A DNA stretch of 64,000 nucleotides, taken from Pohlia nutans. Its lineage: Eukaryota > Streptophyta > Bryopsida > Bryales > Mniaceae. A program made the translations under genes and the position numbers. Positions 12,538 to 25,364 of this stretch are shown here, in pieces; the first letter of the stretch is position 1; every line of letters begins with the position of its first letter. The notes under the pieces are model-generated. The model had not been told where the DNA came from. It was given only the letters and a program-made list of their open reading frames with translations, and ran no database searches. The DNA lies in assembly GCA_022496805.1 (NCBI GenBank), contig CM040094.1, positions 13,973,501 through 14,037,500 on the forward strand. The letters run 5' to 3'.

Positions 12538-13222
12538 ATTCATGAGCCACTCTTTCATTGAAAGTAGTGAATGTTTTCACTCTGCTCATTAATGTAGTGT
12601 AGGGTATACCGTGCCCTGTATATCTACCCGGCAATTGTAATTTAGTTAGTGAGCTCCAAAGGATTCATATCTACCATTGCTTACAGTTGCCTGCAATTAT
12701 TTGAGGCGCTAACTGTGTCTCATGGGAGATAGATTGGCTTTTAGTTTCCCTCCCAAAATTTCACCTAAAAAACGATTCTTTTGATTAGGTAGCGACGGGC
12801 CCTTGAATTGGTCCAGACACTCAATTTTTCTTGTAAAGTAATTATTTTTCCACTTCGGAAATCAATTGTAAATTTCTACTGGAGAATTATCTGGCTAGTA
12901 TTGTATTGCAATCTGGTGAATCAGTCATATTCATAAATGCTTTGTATGAATGTCACTTCTTTCATGTGCAATGAAGTTTTTAGTCTCCTGCAATTCTTCG
13001 GTAAGGGTGTCACATTATGTGATTTGTAGGTTTGTTTCCAAATTGGGTACAACACGATCAGCTTTTGTAAAATCATTTGGTTTTTGATTTTGATCATTTG
13101 ACAATTTGTATTTTTGACAGCTTGGTGCATATTCAAATTTTTGACAATTTCCATCGATAACTTGTCTAAGGTTTACGAAGTCAATTAGTTAAATGGCAAT
13201 TTCACTATGTTTCCTCCGTTAT
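12538..13222. other. 3' flank of carrier gene, intergenic
   Basis: The terminal exon's stop is at 12535-12537. The following sequence is AT-rich and probably includes the 3' UTR. No further gene is supported. Confidence 0.5.
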
Positions 13223-13226
13223 TTAA

Positions 13227-13330
13227 CCCCAAAACCCCACCGAGAAGCCCAAATTGAGCCCAAATTGAGTCTTATATTTTTTGTTAGCCTTTTTGAGTAA
13301 TCTTGTGTGAACTTTTTAAATCAAACAGCA
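13227..13330. mobile_element. Partial family 3 MITE
   Basis: It starts after TTAA (13223-13226) with CCCC and the family string GAGAAGCCCAAATTGAG, and matches the first ~100 bp of the 7742 copy. The right end is missing. Confidence 0.5.
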
Positions 13331-13419
13331 AGGAAAACAAATTGTAGTGACCAAAAATCACAGTGTCGCTGAAAATTAGGGTTTAAGCTGTATGAAAGGG
13401 ACATAGAATTTGTAGACTA

Positions 13420-13824
13420 AGGTAGTGGGACCAATTCCCGACTGTATTTCAGGTTTGCATACTTAGACTTGTGAAAGAAATTTTTTATAATTTTTGGATG
13501 CTCTGCAAAGCTATTGCAAAGGCATCCCCAAAAAAAAACATTTTTTTGAGCATTTCTACAATTTTCTATGATTTTTTAAGTCTGAAAGCTTAGAGTGACC
13601 ATTAACTGCTCATAGAGTCATGGTGTTCATGAGAGGTTGGATTTTGAAAATAGAGTGCTTCTACACCAATCAGAACCAATTAGAAGCTCTTGATTTTTCC
13701 AAGCATGGACGAAATTAGAACACTCTTGGACACTATCTGAAACCATGCTGGCTGGTTTCTGACACCCATCCCCAACCAGTAGGGGTCGGAAATACAACCC
13801 GGTCAAAAATATGACCCTCTACCT
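13420..13824. mobile_element. TA-flanked MITE, copy 1
   Basis: The ends are inverted repeats starting AGGTAGTGGGACCAATTCCC and AGGTAGAGGGTCATATTT, flanked by TA on both sides. That fits a Tc1/mariner-Stowaway type. A second copy in opposite orientation is at 28596-28990 and is highly similar over nearly its full length. Confidence 0.85.
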
Positions 13825-13895
13825 TAACTGGCTTCTGGTTGTTGGCATTGCTTTTGATTATGGTGCTTCATCAAATGTAGATGGCCGGCATTTAA

Positions 13896-14432
13896 CCCTT
13901 TAAGGTCCCAATTCAACAGTGTTTTCAAAGAAACGTTATAAAATGTTAGATGAATACCAAAAATGGAGTTGATGTACAAAGCAAAGTTGTAAATGTCAAC
14001 GTGAAGATCACATCTGTATGGTTGGATTTATCATGTTTTTTATTAAGTATTTTAAATTAATTTTGCTAGGTTTTCTCTTGAAATTCTATTAAAAATCCCG
14101 CATTAACATAAAAAAAATTAAATGTTGTAATGAAATTGGAATAACATGCTCTATGAGATGGTATGGTTTCCATTATTTGATTCTACTTATTTAGGAAAAT
14201 CATGTTTTAGGTCTCACTTTTTGAACTAAGAATGAAACTTGACATAAACCAATTGTGTGATTTTTCCAAAAATCTAATAACATATTTAAAAAATCCAAAC
14301 CGTACAATAGATAATAAACTTGCACAAGAACCAAGAAAATTTTATGTGGATGAAAACTGTCCAATTCGGATGAGAATCGAACAACTTGAATCTGTTCGTC
14401 GTTCAAATATTGGACGCAGGAGCGTCAAAGGG
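13896..14432 (+). mobile_element. piggyBac-like MITE, family 1, copy 1
   Basis: 537 bp between TTAA sites (13892-13895 and 14433-14436). The left end CCCTTTAAGGTCCC and the right-end reverse complement CCCTTTGACGCTCC form imperfect inverted repeats. No transposase. It shares its right TTAA with the next copy. Confidence 0.85.
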
Positions 14433-14436
14433 TTAA

Positions 14437-14976
14437 CCCTTTAATGTCCCAATTCAACATTGTTTTCAAAGATTCATCATAAAATATTTGATGAAAAATA
14501 AAAATAGAGTTGATGTACGAAGAAAAGTTCTAAATGTCAATGTGAAGATAACATATGTACGGTTGGATTCATCATATTTAATATTAACATTTTAAAATAA
14601 ATTTTGCAAGGTTTTCTCTTGAAATTCAATTAAAAATCCAAAAATAACACAAAAAAATAAAAATATATTTTAATGAAATTGGAATAACATGCACTACATG
14701 ATGGTATGGTTTCCATTATTTGATTCTACTTATTGTGGAAAATCATGTTTAAGGTCTCACTTTTTGAACTAAGAATGAAACTTGACATAAATCACTTTTG
14801 TTATTTTTCAAAAATTTACATTATCTTATTTTGAAAATCCATACCTAACAAATGGTAGTCAACTAGCACAAGAGTCAAGAGAATTTTGGATAGATGAAAA
14901 ACATCAAACTATGTGGCGAAGGGACGCTTCAGAAATCATCCATCGTGCAGGATCTGGACGCCAGCGCGTTCAAGGG
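14437..14976 (+). mobile_element. piggyBac-like MITE, family 1, copy 2
   Basis: 540 bp, a direct copy of the preceding element, bounded by TTAA at 14433-14436 and 14977-14980. It starts CCCTTTAATGTCCC and ends in CGCGTTCAAGGG. The two copies form a head-to-tail pair on one shared TTAA. Confidence 0.85.
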
Positions 14977-15290
14977 TTAAGTATTGGCAGCACTCCACGC
15001 ATTGCTTTTGTCTGAGGTTTGTGGCATTGATTAGATTTTTCATTTCAATGTTGGAAGTCATCTACATTCGCATCCTTCTACTGATATGTCTTGATGTTCC
15101 TTTGAGATTCACCTTGAGGGCGCTATATGCAGAAAGTCTTGCAATTTATCTATGCAAATTCTTATCTGTGGTATTCTTGTGTATCTGCAGACAATAATCT
15201 GTATTTAACCAATAAAAAATTGGCGTTGTTGAGCTTGGAACAACAGATCTGGTGAGTTAAAAGGAACTCAAACCATAGCTATTGAGGGGA

Positions 15291-15495
15291 GGGCGAACCA
15301 ATCCCCACACTGGGACCTATCATTTTTCTGGTTTTCTCATTTTGGGGGTCTGGGTGTTTTTTTTGGAAATTTTAATTCTATATTTGGGGTCTGCGACCCC
15401 AAGTTAGTCTAGGAGAACCCATCATGTTCAAAAATAGGGGCAAGCTTTTGTTTTTGTTTTTTATCTTTGGTCCCAATGTGGGGGTTGGTTCTCCC
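15291..15495. mobile_element. MITE with GGGCGAACCAA ends
   Basis: The left end GGGCGAACCAATCCCCACA and the right-end reverse complement GGGAGAACCAACCCCCACA are inverted repeats of about 27 bp. The string TAGCTATTGAGG lies just outside each end, which may be a long target duplication with a few unmatched bases between. Superfamily not assigned. Confidence 0.65.
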
Positions 15496-15689
15496 AATAC
15501 TAGCTATTGAGGGCTTATAATGCAATTCTTTAACTGATCAATTCTCGATCTGTGATATGTACTCTTGTAAGCTCTATAGTCTAGATAAGACTGATGAAAT
15601 TGGGAGTATTGATTGTCCTATAGTGCTCTCATTGGAGGTTGCATCGGACGTAGCCGATGTTTCTACGTGACCATACAATTTTTTTCAGT

Positions 15690-16676
15690 TCCACATTTAA
15701 CGGCATTTATTTCGGCAGAGTGTAAATTTACTCTAGGTCCATGGTATTTCCAAGAGTATTCTTTTTCAAGTGTGGTACCTTCTAACGTGTCACTACACCC
15801 ACTGTGCTCGCAGTTAATACAAAACTTGGAAGTTGTCCATAATATTAAGATGGTCTTTGATGAACCATGTTGGGGAAAAAATGTTGCTTTGATATCAAGA
15901 CCCTATGAAGTTGAAGACCAAACATGTGCGTTTGTTTTCTTTCTTTTTCTTTCTCTGAATTTGAGGATCTGTACGTATAATAACAAGTAGTGGAATACTA
16001 CTATGCTTTCACATAGTGTATGAGAAGTATTATGCACGTGATTCTGGCACATTAGAGTAGATGAAAGAACTAAGCACGAAGCGTCAAGCCATTGAGGAGT
16101 CCATCAATGGAAGTAGTAAAATCACTCCCGCTATTGCCAAAGAGATGGCAGGTGGCATCAAATTAGAAATCATAGCATGGACTTTGGTTGATTTTTAGGA
16201 CAAGCTCAAGAGGCATGTAGTTTATGATTGGAGGGGTTTTTGAGTGGTGTTAATAGTATGATAGGCCTATTATATGTTGAGCTTGAATATGCTATGGATC
16301 TGCAGAATACTACAATGGCTTTTGGTAGATCAATCTTTCAGTCTTCAAAGCTTGTTGGTAAGATTCTCAACTATTATTGAAACTTCCAAGATGCAAGGTA
16401 TGTGCATCCAGTTTTCATCAATCTTTCAGTCTCAAATTGTTTTGCCTATTTCATGGTTTTTGGTCTTTCCTTGTTACATAGTTAGGTCACACAGAAATGA
16501 TGGTGATCTAGGACTCAGAGATAGTCACCTACTGCAAGCCGCTTCTTTAAACGCACCGCGTGGCTTATATGTATATGCGGAAATACAACTACAACAACGA
16601 GTCTTACTATCTAGACACTTTTTGTTTGAACTTGCTTGCCCATGTGACTCACCAATTTTAGACTCACAGGGCATTT
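15690..16676 (+). pseudogene. Possible degenerate exons (BRO1-domain-like?)
   Basis: Three open stretches have acceptor-like starts: one after TTTTTTCAG at about 15690, one at about 16061-16197 containing KRQAIEESINGSSKITPAIA, and one near 16530-16670. The middle stretch reminds me of the C-terminal part of plant BRO1-like endosomal proteins, but I cannot confirm this. No continuous model with consistent phases could be built, and a stop follows soon after the recognisable stretch. A gene relic is the cautious reading. Confidence 0.25.
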
Positions 16677-18414
16677 AATGCATAATCCTCTTGCGTAGAT
16701 TTGAGACTGAGAAGATTTGGAGTTCGTGGGCAAAACAATGGCATTGTTATCTAGATATGATGTAGATTAGACGTACGCTAGGATATAGATTTTATGACAC
16801 GATAACTAAATGTTCACTGTACAGGGTAATGGCATGCTCTGGGTTAAGGAAAGGATTGTCCAAGCCCAATATGTAGCAGACCCCCCACTTTGACCCTCAA
16901 AAACTTAACATCCATGGCCACCTAAGCTCAAGTGTGAATGGAATCCTTTTCTGCATACTCATCATGTACAAGATGCAATTAGTTTTAAACCAACCTTAGT
17001 AGTTTTGCATGTCCAAATCAGTCCTTTTGTGAAGAAAAAGGAAAAACGTTGAAGGGTTAATGAAAAAATTAAACACCTATGTAATAATTAGTACAAGCTC
17101 CAAACACTTGTCCTTATATAGTTCCCTACCCTCTAAGTCATATTGCCTCATAATAACTAATCAAACTCTTGAAGAGTGTTTGCAAAAACAGTAAGCATAA
17201 ACTACACATACAACACAACTGCATCTACATGTCCTTGAATTTTGATGGAACAGTCTGGCGAACTCCAGTACCCCTTGTTGTGCTTCGAGCAGCTTGTACG
17301 GTGCCTGAAATGCTCGTTTTGTTAATGCTAGGAGGGCGTCCGACCCTTTTCTTCAAAGTGAGCTCGGTTAAATGTTCAATTTCAGTCTCCACTGTCTTCT
17401 CAAGTTCTACCATAGGCTTGGCTAAACCGAGAATCTCCTCCATAGTCCTCTTTCAAGTGTGATTATTAGTTTCGACCTCCACTAGAGATACGTTGCGCTT
17501 CCTTCGGACTCTTGTTGTAGGGTCCTTCACAACCTCCACCATTTGGATTTTGCTAGACTAGCCTCCTGCAACTGTATCATTTTATGCAAAGACGTTGTCT
17601 TATGCGCCGATGTAGATACTGAGCGGAATCCTCTTTTTTGAAACTCGTCTGGCCCACACCAGTGGACCTATCCAATGCCTTCCTCATCACTTTCAACACA
17701 CAGTTCTAGACTGGCCAACGTATATATTTCCATGGCCACATTTACAGATGGAACCTTGGCACAGCGTAAAGCTACTGCCTTCAAAATCATAGGATCTGAT
17801 GCATCATCCCAATCGCCATTGACTGAAGGGATCAACGGACTAAACGTTGACTTCTTAGGCAGAGCTTCCCATATATCCAACTACTATTGTCTCACAAATT
17901 GGACAAACAATGCAAACCTTGTATATATACAAAGAAAAAGCAATCGTGGCCACAATCCTGCACAAATACAAATCACAAATATCCACCCTTCCGACGTCAG
18001 GCTAGAATAAAATAAAAATACCTGAACATGATCCATGATTTTCTACATAGCCTATAATAAAATCATGTACCTAATTATGCAATCTGAAGTCATACCTTTT
18101 TTTTAAGAGACTTATGATGTTGGATCTTACCTTTAGCTTCACAGTTGCAGGCTTTTCTTTGTACAAATGACAATTTGAAGGCACAATTTGCTTCACGGGG
18201 GCTTTTTCGAGACCAATTATCAGCACATTGTTAGTTTCACTCGACTGAGATAGTTGAAGTTGAGTCTTGTCTATATCTGAGAGAAGACAATTTGAGTCAT
18301 CAGATCCATTTGAACAACCCCTTAAATTTGCTATGCGTATTGCTGCACATACATAAACAACACCATACAAATTAGAGAATTAAAAACTCCCTTAATCTAT
18401 TTAATCACTCTATT

Positions 18415-18560
18415 ATTCCTGGACTCCTAGACTCCCGGACTCCTTGAATCTTGGACTCCCAAACTCCTAGACTCCTGGACTTTATGCCTCTTGGAGTCTT
18501 GGACCTTCAAACTCTACTCTACGATTCCAAAACTCCAGGACTCCCGGGCTTTTTTCCTCC
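18415..18560. repeat. GACTCC-rich degenerate tandem repeat
   Basis: Units like CCTGGACTCCTAGACTCC recur with variation across about 140 bp. It lies between candidate exons of the minus-strand gene relic. Confidence 0.65.
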
Positions 18561-19172
18561 AGGACCTTAGGCGTACCACACTGAGGGCTTCTTTTAAGAT
18601 TAGATTTCTGGAACTGATTTCCTGGACTGGAATTATAATTGAAAAGTAAAGAAGGCCGGATATGTCCTAAAGTACCATCCGTAGATTCTAGAAATCTAGA
18701 CCACATCGCTACCCATGTCTAGCAAAAAGATCAATGGATTCAACCAATACTATCCACGGATGACACTCCAACCACATAAGTCCGGAAAACCCCCTCGTCC
18801 AAGGACAGACCCTCTGGTCTGGACTTGTGGACCATGTCTCTCACTACATTCCGTTAGTGTACATCACCCTATATCCCTCCATTATTTCCAAATTGATCAT
18901 TTAAAAAGAATGCAACAGACTTCTTCTAGCACATTCTATTACGTCCTTTACAATTGACCCTCTACAAGAGCAATACATTGACCTTCCAGCAAAAACGAAG
19001 CAAAAAGACCAGAGCATAAATAAGATATGTTGAAGAACCACTGGATTTGATTACCTGGTATATGGAACTTCGTTGAAACAACTAAGTTCCTACCGACAAA
19101 TCCTTCTTTCTTCACCAAAATGCTGGTAACTGAAACCGCGTCACGCATGCCTAATGCCATTTTATGTTGTGC

Positions 19173-19210
19173 CAGAAAAGATTTCTCACAGCTGTGAGAA
19201 ATCTTTTCTG
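19173..19210. repeat. Perfect 38-bp palindrome
   Basis: The two 19-base halves are exact reverse complements centred on CAGCTG at 19189-19194; the right half is CTGTGAGAAATCTTTTCTG. It may be a MITE remnant or a recombination scar. Confidence 0.9.
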
Positions 19211-20479
19211 TGAGGCACTTGGATGAAACTTTAGCATGCTCTGCTAATCACCATGGATGATAGCAATGGCCACAACTTAATGGAACGTAGTCCCAATATG
19301 AGTACCAGAGGCAACAAACTGGGCATGCATTCAATGTATGAGTCAGAGTTACTGGAAGCTCAAGGCAGCTTGATATGGGCGTTGGAAGGAAAAAAATCCC
19401 CACCGCCTTTTTGCATTGTTCGAAGCTGCTCATTCATTGATACCAATGGGCCCTCTAAGGCTTGGACCTTCTGTTGACTTTCTTGGGTCTTGGTGGTTGT
19501 AATCTCAAGCTTAGACTCTAGGCTTGCAATGACAGCGTTACAATCGCTGACAACTTGGATAGAACGTTTCCAAGTTCGCTCCTGACAAACTCTGGAGAAA
19601 GAAAGACCCTCGCACTGAGCAACAAGGGCTTTTCTACTCTACCCAATGCTATTGCTGGAAGGTGGAGAGGCGGACCCTAGCAATTCCATTTTTTCTCCAA
19701 TAAAAAGCTCTTCACTCGATATCTTGTACGTCCAATTCATTTTTGCTGTCCTCGGGGAGTGCACTCTATTGTCAAGTTGAACACCACGTGCGATAAAACA
19801 AAATCTACTTTTTACATAAAGGACCACCAAAATGAATCAAAATTTTATCAAATTTTTTTCATGAGTAGATAAAATCACAATCTATTACATAGTAAAAAAT
19901 GGTAACCAAATTTGATGATTTGCTTTTTTCATAAAACATACCGTTTTTAACTAGATTGACGCCGAATTGAACTAAAACAATTACTACAAAAAATGAAAAT
20001 GACGAAAAATTTCAAAAGAATGTACAAAAGATATTATCAATGATTATGTATATGTAGAAAAAATATCATAATTATTAAAACTATCTAAGGCATATAATAT
20101 AGGGTAGCAAATTTTGATCACACGTGGTTATGAAACGTAAAGGGGTGTGATCTCCCCGAGTTGCTGTCGATGACCATCATTTGTTGATCATCACGCCGGA
20201 GTTTGGCTCTTCTAAACTTGTCCTCAAGGTCAGTTCTTAAACTTGTGCTCTCGGCTAAAGAACCACGACATTTCTTTACAAGCTCAGACCTCTCACTAAT
20301 TACACAAGTTATTGCGTCAAATTCATCCTTTAACCAATTTGGATTCACTCCTCCGGCCCGACCCTTTCCACCACCCTTCTTTCCCATTAAACCGGTACCT
20401 TCTTGAACTTCTGACTTGATACTAAGCTTCAAAGAATTCAAGAACCCTGCTTCTTGTTGCTGTAGGGTGCAACACAACG

Positions 20480-22435
20480 TCTTTTGGAGAGGTTGGAGCC
20501 TGGAAGAACTGCCTCCGTTGCCTTTCTTTCACTCTGCTCTTTTGTTCTATGTTCTCTCTTTTTAGCTAATCTCTCTCGATACTCTCTTCTTTCTTGACTA
20601 AATTATGCCCAGTCAACTTTATGACCCTGCGCCATCAAAATCAGACCTCTAGCAAAGTTACAAGTAATCTCTTTATTCAGGACCTCTTCACAATCATAAA
20701 CACGACAGTACAGAGCAGAGATGGCATTATGTTCTTCAGGGGTGGTTTGAGCTTAATTGGTACTTCCAAGCCGACTTCGAAGACTTTTGGCCAAAATATT
20801 GGCACACTACAGAGTCCGACACCTCTTCCCCAATTTCCCCAACAATGACATCCCCCTCCGACAGTCCTTCACATGTAAAGCGCTTCTCCATCTACAAACT
20901 AAACCACTTGATTGTTTCAGAACCATACCACAGACGACAAAGATCAATATAAACACGTAACCCTAAATTTAATAACTGACATAAATAAATGTTTACCTTA
21001 TCTTGCACTTGCACCCAAAAAACACAAAAGCGCAGCTGCTACAGGCCTGACTGCTTAACTCGCGCGCGTGTGAAAGATACAGTAATTGTGAAAGAAAGAA
21101 GAAAATGGACAAAAAGAAGAGCGGAAAGAAAAAAGAGGGGGAAGACAGAAATGGCGGGAGGAAAACACTTCGTCAAGAGTGGGCTATGTCTTCCAAAGAA
21201 TAGTTTGTAATTCCCGCCATGGGCCACTTCGGACCTGGAATTTGCTGATGTGGCATTGTACCTCTGTGTACTAAACCTAAGTATCCCTCATCATGTCCGG
21301 AGGTCCGGGCAGTCTCTTCTGGGATACCCCAATCGTGCCACTTCCCTACACATATTTTGAAATCTAAATGAGAATAAAATTTTCATTGAGTTCATATTGG
21401 TATTCCACTGAGACATTTCATTTGAACCTCATATCTATTGCAGTGCAACTTTTGGCTTGAAATGTACAGATTCTAAATTATTTGTACCCATTTAATTTAA
21501 CATTAAAATAATACTACTCTCATATTGAAACAATCCTGCCCTTGAATACTTTTCAATATTGCAATGAAGAACACTTGCAATACTGCAACAATATCTATTG
21601 CACGCAATATTGCAACAGTACACAAACTATTACGCATTGTTAAGATCTAGGCGCAGTGTTGTTTCAATACTGATACAGACCTATCGCTGTGTCGTGCAGT
21701 CTCCTGATGGATGTGATTAGGTTAGTTCTGAAATCATAGAGTCCTTGGTACTTTTGGAGTTAAGAATGTAGACGAAGTAATTCTAGGCATTTGGTACGAT
21801 TTATTCTTGTGACAACACCTTGGTGTATGTCAATGATGTTTTTGTTTTTCGTATCAAATCTCTATATTTCTTACGTGATGTGCACGATATATAGAGGCAT
21901 CAAACATGACACGTTTATATGGCGTTCAACGGAAAAGAACATGCGGAAGATAAAAACATACGAAAGATAAAACCAATACACATTAAGAACACCCTTTGGT
22001 ATGGAAAAAGATGGTGAATGGAAAGGATCAACATTGTCTACAGTGCACAATTGTGGTATGGCGATCATTGGCAATTACAGCTCGTTAGCATTTAGTTGGT
22101 GATCACAGATCGCTGGCAAGTGGGATCAAATTATATATCAGTTAAGATCGTTAGCGGTTGTTGGCAATCAAGTTCATTGCTTTGATCGTATAAGGGAATG
22201 TGCAGATCACAAATCCTTGTCCGTTTTTGTCATTGAGATTGTCTTCACCACAATTTGTGTTGGAGGTCATCTTTACCACGAGTTGTGGTGTTTTTTTATT
22301 TCATGTGTACATACATAAGTCATTGAGGATTCAATATAAATGCCGTGACTATGTACGACAAATTTAATATGATAAGCGCACTGACTAGTTGAACATGGTG
22401 TATCGTATTTAGATAATTTTTAGTATAATTACGTA
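20480..22435. other. Intergenic, no supported gene
   Basis: Only short frames without domains are seen. Around 21530-21640 there is a stretch rich in CAATATTGCAA-like words. Nothing else is supported. Confidence 0.5.
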
Positions 22436-23213
22436 TAGGGTGATTGCAAGCTACGGTCACCCACATTTTTTGTTGTAGTGTAAGAATTGCTGCACTTTTT
22501 CATTTTTTGAAAAATCACCAATAAATATTGGGATGGAATTTTGTGATGAAACAAATTGCATTGTTTCTAGAATTCTAATGTTAAGATTCCTACCACAATA
22601 AAGTTTGCAAAATTTCAATCTTTCTATCAAAATTAAGAATTTCTACTTGGATTTGGTAACGTGTCGCTTGTCAAAAGTGCACCTAATTTATGGGAAATGC
22701 TAGAAGGGGGTCAAATTTGAACTTCAAAAATTTAGAGCAACATATCACAAGTATGTACAAAGCTACCATATTCTATTATTTTTAGTATTACGCTTACTTA
22801 TTTTTGAATTAATTTTTTTGTGATATTTTTGTTTTTATAGATTTTCGTGCAGTTAAAACTTTGTTTTTGGATTTTATTTTTTTTGGAAATGAAATAATGG
22901 TTCAATTTCAGAGGTGGGATTTGAAATGCATTTTTCATAAAACCTAGCTATGGATGTTATGTAAAAAAGGCTCTATTTACCCTTGCTGGGTAAAAAAACA
23001 AAAAAGGTTGTTGAGTAAAGCCCAAAGTCTTGAAATTAACTTATTAATTGCTAATGTGAAAGTATTAGCATAATCCCTATTTGGGATGGTGAAATTTTTG
23101 ATCTAATTGAAAGTTGAGAGGTGCGCATTACAACGCTAGTGCATAAGTTGCAGGGCCCTTAGCTACACAAGCTGCACTCTCCATTTGGTAGACTGTAGCT
23201 TGCAATCACCCTA
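22436..23213. mobile_element. TA-flanked MITE with TAGGGTGATTGCAAGC ends
   Basis: The left end TAGGGTGATTGCAAGCTACGG and the right-end reverse complement TAGGGTGATTGCAAGCTACAG are near-perfect inverted repeats flanked by TA. It is 778 bp with no coding frame. Confidence 0.8.
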
Positions 23214-23679
23214 TATGGAATCTCTGTATTCTCTGCCTCAGTGCCGCATGAAACTAAGTATAAGCACTCTATGTAACCCTAAACCAAACTAGAATTGGTG
23301 GTATCGCTAGCAATATCACTCTATGCTACAAACCCCCCTTCTCGTAAATGATATTCATCATTAGCATCATTAGGTACAATTCACGCAAGACTTGTCACCG
23401 TGGAATCACCACTCATTTGTCAAAGTGGAAGCCACGTGGACGCCACGTGGACAATGTCTTGGCTCTCACATCGATCAAGACAACATCATTTTGATGATGT
23501 TAACAAATATTCTCATAATATTCTAAGAATATTTTGGACTTGCACCTGCACCATGCAATAGTTGACCCCCTTTCTGTCATGCTTTAGAGTAATTTCTAAC
23601 TTAGCATATTTTATATTTTTGGTTGACAACAGATTCCCTCAAAGTTATCAGACGCATGCATGCATGGAAAGACTCTAAG

Positions 23680-24504
23680 TCCCCTCAAACGTTAATGCAA
23701 CAGGACAAAACATGCCTCCTATTTTGAACATGTAGGGGCCCACCTTAAAAAATAACCACTTCTTCCAAGAGTTTAAAAATTTCCATGAGGATCCTCCTTG
23801 ACCCCCTAATGGACTAAGGGGTGTTGAACTTAGCGCTTGTTTTCTTGACTAGCTCTTGTAGCAAGCTCAATTCCTCATTGTGTGGGGTAATTTTGACAAT
23901 CGACATTGTTGAAATTAAAAAAGAGTTACGTAGCTTTTCTATGAAAAAAAGACCAACAAAATTGCACAATTTTTGAGAAAATGCCACCGTTGAGAAGATT
24001 GACGGAACTTGTTTGGGGTATTTTGTACACATGCTAAAATCAGAATGTTCAAAAGTGCTCCAAAAATTTTGAAATTTTTATTGTGAGTAGAAATCGTCAT
24101 TTTAAACATGTGCAAAAACATTAAAGTAAATTGGAGGTGTGAGGAGGAAGATATGAGGGTCTGAAGTGATGCCTAAAAATCCTTCGTGCACCTAAAAAAA
24201 TCACCAAAAAATCTCACTTGATGAATTTCCAATCAAGAAGTACCTGCAAATTCGGCTCTCAAAAAGAACCAGGGTCTCTGTGTTGTTCATCCTACAATTC
24301 AAAGCCCAAGAATCCAAATTTCCTCACTTTTTTAGTTCCAAAAGCCACTTAGAGGCCTTACGATCCTATAGAGGTTAATTAAATTTGGCCCTAGAATCCA
24401 AATTTGAAAAATAAAATTGTCAAAAAAGACCATATAGTGCCCAAAATGAAAATTACAAAAAATGGGGCCATGGGTGAATAGTGCTTGCATTATCATCCCG
24501 GGGA
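23680..24504. mobile_element. MITE with TCCCC...TTAATGCAA ends
   Basis: The left end has TCCCCTCAAACGTTAATGCAA and the right end has TTGCATTATCATCCCGGGGA, an inverted pair. It is related to the shorter element at 30472-30723, which has the same end words and a similar left interior. No coding capacity. Confidence 0.65.
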
Positions 24505-24516
24505 TTTAACCCTTAA

Positions 24517-25360
24517 CTTCCTGGGCGACCCAAAATGGGTCGCTCTATTTTTAGAACTGAAAATATCTTGAGGAAGGAGTGCCCGAATGATTCAAAATTT
24601 GGGCCAATTTTGTGTAGAATCGAGTTAGCTATCCAATGGTGTAGTCTAATGTGGAGAAATGCACATTGTCAATTTTACAAAAATCCACAAGTGTTAGATG
24701 GTCACAAAACTGAGGAAGAAAAGTCAACAAAAGAGAGTGACGGCGAATGACGAGTTGCCACGTATTCCAATTGAACATGGTGGCTTATGGGTGGGTGTAG
24801 CTACTGAAATGCAAATCTTGCACTTGGATTTCACCTTTTTTCCAAAATTCTTTTCCCTACTATATGTGTTCTTTTGTGTACTTTCAACCTACCGTGTCTG
24901 ATTTTGCAATGGAAGATCAGATTTGTAAGAATTTTGTAAGATTTCTCTCAAAGTCACAAGTGAACTAGTAAAAAGTGGATGTCATGTCAAGGCCTCTTTC
25001 TCACTCATTTTTTATCCTAAAAATACAAAACTTGTTGTCATGCGTAGGGAACTTGATTATCTTCAGAATGACAAGAATGCACCAACTTTCTAAAATTGTA
25101 TGTGCCCAAGAGAGTCGGTCGAAGCTCATTTTCAGCAGTGAGAAAACAATGAATTTCTTGGAGTACCCTTCACTTTTATGTCCCATCCAAGCAACCTATA
25201 ACTTGGATTGACACCAAACTTAGTAAAGATGAAGGTGACTTGCATATCTACAAGATCTTACGGTTGATTTTGTAAAAAAGTGAACTACATAAGTTTGAGT
25301 AGCATGTATCTCTAACTGAAAAAATCAGGGTCCAAAACGCGCTCAAGATGGTTCAGGAAG
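24517..25360. mobile_element. TTAA-flanked MITE with CTTCCTG ends
   Basis: 844 bp between TTAA at 24513-24516 and 25361-25364. The ends are CTTCCTGGGCGACCC and, reverse-complemented, CTTCCTGAACC. A short hairpin, GGGCGACCCAAAATGGGTCGC, lies just inside the left end. Confidence 0.7.
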
Positions 25361-25364
25361 TTAA

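Larger units (their letters stand above)
17225..20387 (-). pseudogene. Unrecognised minus-strand gene or relic with AT-hook
   Basis: Several minus-strand open stretches look exonic. They are 20118-20387 (starts MGKKGGGKGRAGG, then charged helix); a Gln/Glu-rich coiled coil at about 19430-19600; about 19055-19160; 18131-18342; and 17668-17880, which ends at its own stop. The junctions 19055 to 18342 and 18131 to 17880 are GT-AG with matching phase. A further stretch, 17225-17530, carries the AT-hook-like KKRVGRPPS after RVRRKR, but it is cut by an in-frame TGA. Donors for the first two stretches are weak. I do not recognise the family; a nuclear coiled-coil DNA-binding protein is possible. The broken last exon suggests decay, or two separate loci. 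Confidence 0.35.

Noticed and set aside
20594..21210. Plus-strand frames of 70-84 codons
   Set aside because: No start context, domain or splice partners; low-complexity Lys/Arg-rich coding near 21100 comes from purine-rich DNA.
23150..23215. Small RNA gene or riboswitch
   Set aside because: The structured look comes from the inverted end of the 22436-23213 MITE.
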